Shown piece after piece: positions 50,001 through 60,135 of a DNA stretch of 64,000 bases. The notes beneath the pieces are model-generated. The model was not told the origin of the DNA, did no database searches, and worked only from the letters and a program-made list of their open reading frames with translations. Source of the DNA: Edaphochlamys debaryana (taxonomy: Eukaryota > Chlorophyta > Chlorophyceae > Chlamydomonadales). The first letter of the stretch is position 1. Each line of letters begins with the position of its first letter. Location: contig JAEHOE010000050.1 of the NCBI GenBank assembly GCA_016858145.1, positions 372,001-436,000 on the forward strand, written 5' to 3'. The translations under genes were made by a program, and so were the position numbers.

Positions 50001-51884
50001 CCGCCCCGCCCACGCCCTCTCCGCCCCAATGCCTTAACCCCCTTGGACCCTCCCCTCCCCCTCCCCCCCTCCTCCCCCCCTCCTCCCCCCCTCCACCCCC
50101 CAGATGCACGAGTGCCCGGTCTCCGAGGGCTGCGCCTACACGGGGCGGCTTCTGGCGCTGTCGGCCTACCAGCTCGCACGCATGGACCCAGCGCAGGTGG
50201 GGTGAGGGGTCGATGCAACGTGCAGCTAGCCGGGTCTGGCCGCCGGGTCTGGGGTGAGGGGCGAGGGGTGAGGGGCGCAGGGGTGGGGCGGGAACCAGTT
50301 GGCCCTTTCATAGCTGGGGTGCTGGAGTGGGGAGCGGGCCGGGGCGGAGGTCCGGGCTTCTGACCGCCATGATCGCTGCTCCTACCGGTTGCGCCTCTTG
50401 CCGATCCTGGGCATCCTAGTTTTAGAACCCCATCCACAACCCCGTGAATGCCCCTCCCTCCGCCCCGCCCTGTTCCGGCCCCAGGTGACCAACCGCACGG
50501 TGTTCGAACAGGCCGCAGCGGAGTTCAACACCTCCTACTGGGCTCTGCAGGTGGGGGGTGGGGGTGGGGAAGGGAAGGGAAGGGGCAGAGCCGTGCTAGT
50601 GTGGGGCGGAGGCAGGGGGTGTTTGCGCTCGGAGGGATGTGCGAAGGCGGTGGGGATAGGATAGCGGCGCGGGGTTTGGGAGACGGAGGACACACGATGA
50701 TGACCGAACTGCGCACCAAGCGCCCCGCTTCGCTGGACCCCAGGCTCCGTTCACAGTCCTGGCGTTGCCCCCACTACCCTCACCCGCGTCCCCTGCCTGC
50801 CCCCCTCATCACCTGCCCCCCTCATCATCTCCCCTCGCCCCCCCATCGTCCCCCCCAGTGCGCCGAGGGGTACGTGGGCACACTGTGTGCCCAGTGCGAG
50901 CACCCGGGCTGGGGCTTCCGCTCCTCGGGTGGGTGGCCTCTTGCCTGGGGGGGTGGCCTGGGGGGCATGGGCTGACAGGGCTGCAGCACCCGGGCCCCAA
51001 CACCCAGCCCACAACTCTCCCTGCGCTGCACAGCTACCCCGTGTCGCCAGCCCGCTCCTAGCTGCCACCCATCGGGGCCCCTCGCCTTCTTGCCCCCTGC
51101 CGAACCCCCTTCCGCTTGTCCCCTTCCCCCCGTCCAGCCCTTAGCTAAACCTGTCGCTGGTGCTGACCCTGCCCCCGTGCCCTCCCCTCCCCCCTTGGCC
51201 CATTCCCCGCCATCACGTGCACAGGCCTGTGCGGCCGCTGCCCCGGCTTCGCCCTCAACACGCTGTACTACGCCCTGTCGTACCTGCTCACGATCGCGCT
51301 GCTGACGTGGACGATCCGATCCACGCTGTCGCGATCGCTCGGCGAGGCACGTGCGGCGGTTGCCGCCAACCGCCGCATCGGTCGCGGCAGCCTAGTCATC
51401 CAGGGCCAGCTCGTGAGCCCTTCGGCTGCCGCGAAGAAGCGCGGCAGCGGCGACGGCGACGACGGTTACGGTTACGGTTACGGCGCGAACGGTACGAACG
51501 GATCCGGCCGCGAGGACTGGGTGGAGGTGCCGGTAGCTGGCGTCGGCGGCAGGAGTCGGGTCGGAAGCTCAACCGGCGGCGGCCGGCCGGGCAGCCTCAC
51601 AGGCCGACTGGGCAGCTCCTCTCGCCCGGGCACGGGCGCAGGTGTGGGACCCGGCCCGGGGATGGGGGCGGGGCAGCATATGGGGGGCAGTGGCCACGGC
51701 AGCCGCCACGGGAGCAGGCCCGAGAGTCGAAATGGCAGCCGGCCGGGCAGCCGGCACGGCAGCGCAACGGGGGGGCACCGTGGGGTCCCCGGCGCTGGGG
51801 GCGGGGGCAGCGGCGGCGGCGTGCTCGAGCAAGCGGCCCTCGCGGCCCTGCAGCAGCTCCAGGCTAATAACAACAATAACAACC

Positions 51885-51915
<31 letters not shown>

Positions 51916-54900
51916 CAGCTTCATCGGGCCCGTAGCGGCGCGTGAGGGCTCCGTCGTTGCGAACCTGCCGCCTGCCGTACTGCCCGGCAGCAACCGCAGC
52001 CGCCGCGTGCCGCGATCCGTACGGGCACGTGAGACCCGCCTCAGCGCCGCCAGCCAGCCGGACGCGTCCGGTCCGGACGCCGGACCCGGGCCCGGATCCG
52101 GACTCGGGTCCGGACCGCTGTCCGGCCCCGGTCCGGACGTGTCCGGATCGGACGGAGAGGTCAGTTCCGGAGGGGAGCGGACCTCGCCCGCCTCTCGCCA
52201 CCGCCTGGCACGTATGTCCAAGGCGAGCGTTACGGCCGGTGCGGGGAACGCCAGCGGGGCGGGCAGTGGCGGCGGCGGCGGCGGCGGAGTGGTTGCGGGC
52301 TTCGCGTCACGGTTCCGCCCGCGGCCGGTCGCGGAAGCGACGGAGGTCACGGAGGGCGGCGCGTGGGGGCCTGTCGCCGAGGCCGCCGGGCCCGGGCCCG
52401 GCTCGGCGCTGGGGGCGGCACGGTCTAGATCCCAGGCCCGATCGGGCAAGGGCGGCAAGGGCCGCCGGGCCTCCTGGGGCAGGACTGTGGGCTCATCGTC
52501 AGCGGGCGGGGGCTCGGGGCGGAGCCGCGGTCCCGGTGTGGAGGGTGGCGGCGTGCGCAAGGGCGGCGCCGACGCACGTTTCAACTCGGGCCACCACCCG
52601 CACGGCGGCTGGGTTGAAGCGGAGGAGGAGAGGGAGGCGGGCCACGGGCGCGACGACGACGACAGCGACGAAGATTACGTACGCAAGAACGACCGCGATC
52701 GCGATCGCTCGTACAACGATCGCGATCGCGACGACGCCGGCGGGCCGTGGCAGTCCAAGAGTGGCCGTGGCGGCGACGGCGAGGGCGCGGGGTCGGGCAG
52801 CAGGGGCCGCCGGGGCCTGGGCGGGCTGGGCGCCGTCAGCGCGGGCGCGGCGCGGCTGGCGGCGGCGATGTTGGGGCAGCGGGAGCGGCTGCGGGAGCGC
52901 TTGGCGGAGGACGAGGAGGAGCGGGACGAGAAGCCGCCGCACACCGTGGTCATTAAGGTGGGTGCGTGGATCTTGGATCATGGGTGGGGTCATCAGCTGG
53001 GGTAGATTGTATTCACGCCGACGACCTAGAAGTTGGGGCATGCGTTGGATCGTGGGCCGTGCGTATTGCATTGCGTAAGGGTGGACTGTAGTGCCGTGAT
53101 CTTGAACTCTTGATCCTGACCGCACCGTTTCCCCCCTCACCTCCCATCTCGTTCCCATGAACCCCCTCCAGATCTTCGTGTCGTACGTGCAGGTGGTGTC
53201 GGTGGCGAGATCCCTAAATCTGGAGTACCCCGAGGCACTGGCGCGGATCTTCTCAGTGGGGTCACAGGTGCGCAAGGGGGGGGGGAGGCGGTGAAGGTGA
53301 GGGGGCAAGGAGAGGAAAGGTACGTGCCAGGAAGGAAGGAGGGATGGGGGACGGGCCCATCATGCATCGCATGTCGCTCTTTATCCGCGCCCGAGCGTCA
53401 GAGCTCCGACACAACGCGACTCAAGCCCCTCCCCCGGATGCCCCCCCACCCCCACTCCCCGCACAGGCCTCCTCCGCCGTGTCCACCTTCGTCTCCCTCG
53501 ACTGCTCCCTCTCCGACCACCTGTCCAAGGCCCTGCAGCGCACCATCATCAACGTCTCCCTGCCCGCAATATTCTGCGCGCTGTCCCTGCCCGGGTGGAT
53601 GCTGCTCCACCTCCTATACCGCCGCTCCTTCCGGCGACCTATGCAGGACCCCGACTTTGGCGCTTATCCCAACGCCATCGGAGAGGCCCTCGAGGACTCG
53701 GATCCGCTGGCGGACGCCGCAGCACTGGCTCTGTTGGCTGCGCCGATCCCGGTGGTTCCGGAAACGGAAACGGGAAAACATGGCGGCGGGCCGGGCGTGG
53801 GTGCTGTGGGGACCGGCGATGGTTCGACGGCGCAGCGCATCAGCGGCAGCGGGGCCGGGGGTGCGGAGGGCGGCGGGGGTGTGCTGGTGCTGCCCACGCC
53901 GCCGGGGCCGGAGCCCGCTGGCACGAGCTCGGACGTGAGTGCGGAGGCGCTCGAGGCAGCCGGCAGCACCGTTGGGGTCTCGGCTTCGGCGCCGGCCCCT
54001 GCCCCCGCCCCCGCCTGGTCTGCAGAGCCCGATGGCGAGGGCGAGGGCCGGGGGCCGGCGGGCGGGGGCTCGAGCTCGGGCGGCGTCCTGCCCGAGCAGG
54101 GCTCGACCCAGCCGGCCGCGGAGGGACCCGCCCTCGCACCCGCGGCCCTGCAGGAACCGGCCTCGGCCTCCGCAGCCCCCGAGCCGCCTTTTGATGACGC
54201 AAAGGGCCCCCGGCCGCCGACTGCAAATAACGACAGAGCGTCGGCTTCCGGGCCGGGGCAGGGGCAGGGGCAGGAGCTAGGGCTGGAGCCGCGGCCGAGC
54301 GGTCTCTCCGCATCAGGCAGGGTCGGAGGCAAAGGGGCCAGCCACAGATCGTCCCTACCCCACGTCACCATCCCGGCTCTCCCCGACGATGGCGGCGGCG
54401 GCGGCGGCGGCGGCCGGCTGGGCCACCGCGGCAGCGCCACGGGGCGCAGCGACGCGGGGACTGGCGACGACGAGGAGGGGTTGGAGAGCGAGCGTGGGGA
54501 AGGCTCGGCGAGTACCGTGCAGCGCCGCAAGGGCCCGCTCCGCTTCCAAGCCTACATGGCTATCCGCCTGGTGGTGACATTCATCATTGTGGTGTTCTAT
54601 TTCTATCCCTCGGTGAGCGACAGACCCGGTGACCCGGTTGTTGGTGTCAGGGTTAGGGATACTTCCTCGATCCACGGTGTTGGTTACGGGCAAGATGTCC
54701 GTGCGCCTGGGTTCAAGGGCAGGGCCGGTCTGCTCACTACCGCCCGCATACGCACACCCGCAAACACCCTTCCACACCCTCTCATCCCTCTCACTACCCT
54801 CATCCGCCCGTTTGCCCCCTCCTCCCCCCACCCTCCCCACCACAACTCCCCGCCCCAGGTCACGGACACCATTCTTTCGGTGCTGCAGTGCGACGAACTG

Positions 54901-57900
54901 GACACATCGGACGCGGCCTACGGAGAGCTGGCCCTGCGGAAGGGTGGGAGGGGCGGAGGGAGCACACTCCATGTCCCTCCCCACCGCAACACCGCCCCCT
55001 TGCAACCCCTTGCAATCCCTTGCGCTCACTCCCGCTTTCTTGTCCTCATGACCTTCTCACCTAACCGCCCCCCCCCCCGCCCCCCCTACCCCCCCTCCCT
55101 TTGAAGGCTACTACTGGGAGCAGGACTACGCGCTCTCCTGCTTCTCCGGCCCCCACCTGCTGCTCATGGCCGTGGTGGGGGTGCCGGGGGTGGTGCTGTG
55201 GTGCGCGGGGGTGCCGCTCGCCTCCGCGGTCTGGCTGTGGCACAGCGCGGGCAAGGGGCACCTCAACGTGCGCGCCTTCAGCGACCGGTACGGCTTCCTG
55301 TACGAGGGTAAGCGGTTGGCGGTTGGTTGGGTGGTTGGTGTGATGGTCGGGCGGGTGATAAGTTGGTTGGGAGGCTGGGGTGGCTTGGGTTGGGAGGATG
55401 GGGGTCCCTCTCCGCAACAGCCCACGCCATATCCAGGTTCATCTCACCCTGCCTCTCTCCCATGCCTGCCAAATCCTTGCCCTCTGCAGACTACCGCCGC
55501 GACTGCTACTACTGGTGGGACGGGGGTGGATTGGTGCGAGGAGGGGGGACGCGGGGGTGACCGTATCGGCGTGTCCTCTCTCAGCCAGCAACCCCACGCG
55601 TTTCACCCCTCTGCCGTTGATCAGGGAGCCTCCCTGGTGACGCTGAGCGTCCACCCACCCACCCACCCACCCATCCGACCGTCCACCCACCCATCCACCA
55701 AACCAGCACATATCTCTCGTCCCTGGCACCAATCTCGCCCCCTCCTGCCCCCCCCCTCCCCCTCCTCCCCCTCCCCCTCTCGCCCCCCACACGCAGGGAG
55801 TCCCTGGTGATGCTCCGCAAGCTGGCGGCGGTGGGGCTGCTGGTGCTCACCACCTCGCAGTCCAGCCTCGTACAGGCAAGGGGGGGAGGGGGGAGGGGGA
55901 GGGGGAGGGAGGACAGGTAGCAGGGGGAGGGCTAGCGCTGGTGTCGTGGGCTGCGTGGGCAGGGGCCTCCGGGGCGGCCGTGTTGGGGCAGCTGGCGGTC
56001 CCCTCACGCCTATGCATCTCCTCTCCACCCCACACCCACACATCACACGTCTCTGCGCCCCTCTCATCTCTCCAGGTGCTGTCCCTTCTGGGGGTGGTGG
56101 TGGTGGCGGGGCTGGCGCACGTGCGGTGGTGGCCGTACGACCAGGTGCGTACGCAGACTGTGTGTGTCGGGTGTGTACGGCTTTGGGTTGGGGTGTGCCA
56201 CACCGAGGGACTACTCACCCACGGCGCCGGCAGTCTCCTCCAGCCGCGCTCAACTTCCCAACCACCAACCGCCAACCGACAGGAGCGCTTCAACCGCCTG
56301 GAGGCGCTGGCCCTGTCCGTCATGGCGCTCACGCTCTACCTCTGCTGCTTCTTCCTGGTGGACATGTCGCAGGCGGCCAAGGAGGTGGGGGGGTGGGGGG
56401 GACGGGGGGGTGGGGGGAAGGGGCGGGGTCTTGTTCCGGCTAAGCACGTGCGGCATCAGGCTAAAATGGGGTGAGGGGTGGGGTCTTGGCGAGGGCATAC
56501 CTGCTACCTCCTGGCAACAACCTCCTCCCGTCCTACCACAATCACCGCCCACCCGCCCGCCCGCCCACCCTCCCCACAACCCCGCCCCCCATCCCAGGCC
56601 CTGTCTGTGATCATCCTGGTCATCAATGCCTTCACCTGCCTCTGGTTCCTGTACACACTGGCCGTGGAGGTGAGTGCTGGGGGGGTGTGACCGCTAGGGG
56701 TGACCGGGGTGGTTGACAGCAGGGAGGGGTGGGTCATCCATGCACTCGCGTGCCGTGGAGCCGTGCGCCACGCCCACAATCCCTCCTTGCGTGGCATGGG
56801 CACGGCAAACCTCCCCCCCGTCTCACAACGCCACCCATCCACAAGCGCATCCACCCGAGTCTGCCCTTCCAACCCACCCGCACCCCCACCCCCACCCCCC
56901 CAGGTGTGGCGCTACACGGTGCGGGTGCTGGACACTGACCAAGACGGCCACGTGTCCCGGGCCGAGGTGGGGGGGGCTGAGGAGGGGGGAGGAGGCAGGG
57001 GGAGAGAGGGCCCGGGGGGGCAGGTGGTGGCGCGGCTCGGGCAGCTGCCGGCAACTGCAGCCCTGTACGGCGCCCTGTACGGCGCAGCCACTCGACTAGC
57101 TTCCCTCGCAACCCTGGCGGCCCCACTCCTCGACACCACAACCCCACAACCCCGCAACTCCGCCCCTGCCCCTCCCCAGGTCAAGGCCTGGCTCCGTACC
57201 TCCCTAGGCGGGCCCCTAGCGGCGCTGGTGGCGTGGGTGGCGGCGCCCAAGCGGAAGCGCCGCCGGAAGCCCTCGCGCGGCGTTCGCAGGGCGCCCTTCA
57301 CGCACGTGCCGCCACCGCCCCTGCCCGATCACCTTACGGCCACGTCACCCGGCTACCGCCCCGGGCCCGCGCCGTCCTTCCCGCCGCCCGCCGGGCCCGG
57401 AGCGGAATCCGGATCTGGGCTGGGGCCTAGATCTGGATCTGGGTCGGGGTCCGGGCAGCTGCCGGCGCCGTGGGCGCTGCCGCCGGGGTCGCCGCTCCGC
57501 TCGCCGCTGCCGCTGCCGGGCGCGGCTATGGGTACCGCTCCCGTCGGCAGTGATGCCGGCGGCGGCGGTGGGGCGCGGGCGGTTGCGGAGGCGGCGGAAG
57601 CAGGGGCGACCTCGCGGAGGGGCAGGGCCGTGCCGGGTGTGACCGGGTCTGCCCCTGCCAATGGGGCGGCCACGGGCGGGCGGTGGAAACCGGCCGAGGA
57701 GCCACATGCGGAGACCGTGGGCGCGGCCGGCTGGCATGCTGGGCTACGCACAACGGCGGCACTCGAGGTGGGACTTGCAGGCACCCAGAACTCGGTTAGG
57801 GGATGCGTCGCTAGGCCCTGGAACAGCGCGGGGGGCTTGGGAAGGCGTGCCCCGAGTCCCAGCCTCTGCCCCCTCTCGCTCGGGTGCCCGTGCCTGACCC

Positions 57901-58048
57901 GGGGCCCCTTCGCCCCCTCCCGCCCGCGCCTCCGCAGGTGCTCGTGTCCCCCGTGGGTCCGCGGCACGGCTTCTTCGCCGGTACGCAGCGGGAGGGCGGC
58001 GGGGGCCCAGCGGGCGGCAGGCTGGGGGCGAGCGGGCCGGGGCGCTAG
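41071..58048 (+). CDS. Giant beta-helix (PMP-like) multi-span membrane protein with EF-hand
   Basis: 34 exons, about 2470 aa: 41071-41249, 42921-42974, 43150-43204, 43474-43566, 43950-44068, 44576-44726, 44949-45077, 45275-45333, 45697-45811, 46254-46345, 46538-46648, 46833-46971, 47394-47507, 47685-48329, 48507-48663, 48882-48928, 49026-49087, 49236-49686, 50104-50196, 50485-50550, 50859-50928, 51225-52957, 53172-53267, 53467-54612, 54859-54943, 55107-55307, 55490-55556, 55797-55875, 56076-56144, 56283-56384, 56598-56669, 56904-56966, 57180-57767, 57938-58048. It has a signal peptide (cut after about residue 29), then repeated CTFxGN/GGAI units of a right-handed beta-helix with many N-glycosylation sites, and a Cys-rich part (CDLCPDNAHC, CAQCEHPGWGF). 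The first span is near 1010, followed by a 540-residue Gly/Ser/Arg loop. Further spans lie at about 1645, 1980 and 2035-2210. A canonical EF-hand loop DTDQDGHVSRAE (about 2227-2238) and a basic tail follow. It is probably a surface sensor or channel-like protein. Introns 3 and 28 use GC donors; intron 1 (1.67 kb) could hide an exon. Confidence 0.82.
43205..43276 (+). repeat. 33-bp tandem repeat at exon 3 donor
   Basis: GCACGTGGGGGGTGCCGTAC-type units start at 43205, 43238 and 43271 (33-bp period, the third partial), directly after the exon 3 end CGCAAG. The first unit supplies the apparent GC donor. Confidence 0.75.
43555..43772 (+). repeat. 48-bp tandem array copying the exon 4 donor
   Basis: The exon 4 end plus donor (CTCCATATCA|GTGAGCGCCGG, from 43555) is followed by four intronic copies starting at 43606, 43654, 43702 and 43750, exactly 48 bp apart. 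Each copy retains a GTGAGC donor. Reading past the first donor reaches TAG at 43582-43584, so only the first donor keeps the frame. Confidence 0.9.
44036..44276 (+). repeat. Duplicated exon 5 end in the following intron
   Basis: The exon 5 end TGCGGGACTGCGTCTTCCAG and flanks (about 44040-44076) are echoed at about 44238-44275 as TGCGGGACTGCGTGTATCAG, with a more diverged trace near 44338-44371. Confidence 0.65.
44476..44622 (+). repeat. Duplicated exon 6 acceptor (in-frame decoy)
   Basis: CCCAG|CAACCGCGG...GACGACGGCGTGCTG (acceptor at 44477-44479) precedes the used copy CCCAG|TAACCGCGG...GACGACGGTGTGCTG (acceptor at 44573-44575). The decoy lacks about 17 bp. The two acceptors are 96 bp apart, and the intervening sequence is open in frame. 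Confidence 0.75.
46001..46302 (+). repeat. Triplicated exon 10 acceptor and exon start
   Basis: GGCGGGGCCCTCATGGCC and what follows occurs at 46142 and 46254 (112-bp offset, near-identical over about 49 bp), with a shorter, diverged copy at 46001. The first two copies continue into a shared intronic tail (GATCCGCCTCCGCC and on) ending in C-runs. The copies before 46254 have no usable downstream donor, so they are decoys. Confidence 0.85.
47178..47430 (+). repeat. Triplicated exon 13 acceptor, all in frame
   Basis: Three copies of C-run + CAG + GNCTGCTTCCGNGACTC have AG ends at 47183, 47291 and 47393 (offsets 108 and 102 bp). All three acceptors give the same phase, and the whole interval is open. 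Using the first or second would add 70 or 34 residues rich in Pro and Ser. Confidence 0.88.
49573..49620 (+). repeat. 12-bp coding repeat encoding consecutive NASS sequons
   Basis: Four units give NASSNASSNASSNATS in the ectodomain of the membrane protein, that is four N-glycosylation sequons spaced four residues apart. Confidence 0.85.
55621..55830 (+). repeat. Duplicated exon 28 acceptor
   Basis: TCAGGGAGCCTCCCTGGTGACGCT-like sequence (AG at 55623-55624) is a diverged copy of the real exon start GGAGTCCCTGGTGATGCT at 55797. The offset of 172 bp is not a multiple of three. Confidence 0.65.
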
Positions 58049-59465
58049 CAGGCTGTCCTCACGCGGGCCCAAGCAACAGAGAGCTCCAAGGACTGTGCGC
58101 TTTGCTGAGGTGTGGGGCTGGCGTGGCTGCATGCACTGCGGCGCGGCGCTGGGTGCCGTACGGGTACGACATCGGCACGTACGGATGGGGCGGCAGGCCC
58201 CTGCCACAGGCTGGGGGGGGGGCAAGCACCTGGGCTCGCATGCAACTCGGCATTGCTACTGGACGCTGAGGGTTGTTTACCGGCTTCAGTGCGCATTGCA
58301 GCTTGGCCTGCTTGACAAATTTGCAAATTCAGCATTGCGCATTGGTGACCAAGATTGTCGTACCGATGCCTTGGATGGCCAGTCGCCCTGACTGCGAAAC
58401 CGTGAGCGGTAGTGACTGGCCCTCTTATCATGTGCCGCAATGGTGACTCAAATAGAGTGCTTGACTTTGATTCATCATGGAGGAGGGAGCGATGCGCGTG
58501 GGGCCTTACTTGCAAACACGGATTCGCGTGCTGTGCTCCGCTGGATGAATTCGCCTCCCTCATGGCAGCTTCCTGTGGTATGTGGTCACCAACAGCTCGG
58601 CCAACAGGCGTCAGGCTCCGGTACCGACGTCCCGTGCCCCAATTGCCCTCAGACACCTCCACTGCCTGCGCTGCGCAGCTGTTACGAGTCAGATCCCCAG
58701 CGAGAAGATCTACTGTGAGAAATTGTGGTCGAGGGAGGTGTCGCAGCGGCGGCGGGGGCGGGGGCTGCATCACGTCAACAGGCCCTGGATGCTGCTGCGT
58801 TGGCCGATGTGCTCGCGGCATCGCTGCACATCGTCTCGAACCAGATACCCCTGACTCCTCCGTCACCCCAAGCAACAGCCCCGGACATCACCCGCAAGCA
58901 TGCCCCGCTGGCCGGCCCTGCACGCAGCCCTCATGCGTTCCCGCCTCTCACACGAGGCCCTCGAGGCGCCTTACCAGCCAGAGGCATCGCCAAGTGAGGC
59001 GAGGCGGCAGGCGGCAGCTCAGCCCACCGGAATTGTGGACAGGGCTGGCGGCAGCGGGGTCTGGACCCCGCCTCCGCCGCCCCTGCCGGCTCTGGCGTTG
59101 TGTGCTAGTCAACGAGGAAACTGTAAGCTCTGGCGGTGTGTGCGTGTGTGTGGCGGCACCCGTGGCGGCTGCCGTGAGCGAGCAGGGCTGGGGGTGTCGC
59201 TGCGAGGGCTGGGGCCGCTGAGAGCACGGCAACGGCACTAGGGCGGCAAGCGGCAAGCGTGGTTCGTCCTACGAGGCTGGGAGGTGCGGAGGTGGGCTCG
59301 GGGAGCCGCCGGATTAGGGGTAGCTGGTGCGGGCGGGAGGCGGAGGCAAGGGGCTTCAGGGCAGAGGTGGGGATAGGGCTGTCATTGGTGGCGGATGGCG
59401 GGGCGGCGGCAGGGGCGCAGGAAGTGGCGGCGATGGCGAGGGTCTGCTGCGTGTGCTGGCGGCGG

Positions 59466-59470
59466 CTTAC
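59466..59470 (-). terminator. Candidate TGTAA signal for MYND gene
   Basis: TTACA on plus (TGTAA on minus) lies about 670 nt beyond the MYND-gene stop. It is the nearest one seen and is plausible for a long algal 3' UTR. Confidence 0.35.
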
Positions 59471-59568
59471 AAAGCGCACGAGTGGGTGCTGGCGGCGGCG
59501 GTGTCGGGGGCCGGTTGGCCGGAGCTGGTGTGAGGCAGGAGCCGATGATGAGACACCGACGGCTTCAC

Positions 59569-59573
59569 TGTAA
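59569..59573 (+). terminator. Plus-strand TGTAA signal
   Basis: TGTAA 36 nt after the TGA that closes the coding-like piece ending at 59533. It could also serve the membrane-protein gene with a 1.5-kb 3' UTR. Confidence 0.35.
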
Positions 59574-60135
59574 CCCGCCCGCCGTGTACCGGTCAGACGC
59601 CCAAAAACTCGAATCCTTGCCTCAGTCATGAACCCGTGCGTGCCCCGTCGCACACCTCGGCTGCTGGCCAGGTCATACGGAACAGCGCCCACTCAGTGCC
59701 CCAATCGCCCGGACACATATCGTACACAGCCCACACAGACAGAACGGCAGGGCTGATGCAATTGATTCCCCGATCCTAACCCAGGTCCTCCCTGGCCCGC
59801 CCGGTGACTGGGGACGGCAGCCAAGCACGCCTTCGCGCACCGGCACTGCACTTGTCGCTGATCCCTGGGCCGACTCTATCCCCCGAATGCCCCATTCATG
59901 TTGTCTGGGGCCATGCCCATGCCTTCTCCATGCCTTCCAGCCCAACCCACCGGACCCAGCCAGAGTCAGTAGACAACACTCCCCCCACCGCCACACGTGG
60001 CCCGATGCGTAAGGCACCCCGCCCACACAGCATGATATGCTCATCACCAAGTGCACCGGTGATGCCAACCCCAGCAGCTTCATGCGTTGCTTCAACTTCC
60101 ATCAATGTTTGCACCTCACCGCCCCATCCAAGCCC

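Larger units (their letters stand above)
58049..60135. other. Region between the convergent membrane-protein and MYND genes
   Basis: About 2.1 kb. Pieces that look coding on plus occur in different frames: about 58725-58830 (QALDAAALADVLAASLHIVS), about 58905-59030 (SHEALEAPYQPEASPSEARR) and about 59440-59533 (LLRVLAAAYKAHEWVLAAAV and on, then TGA). A TGTAA at 59569-59573 follows the last. They could be exons of an unrecognised small gene or a decayed gene; I could not join them with confident splice sites. Confidence 0.3.
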
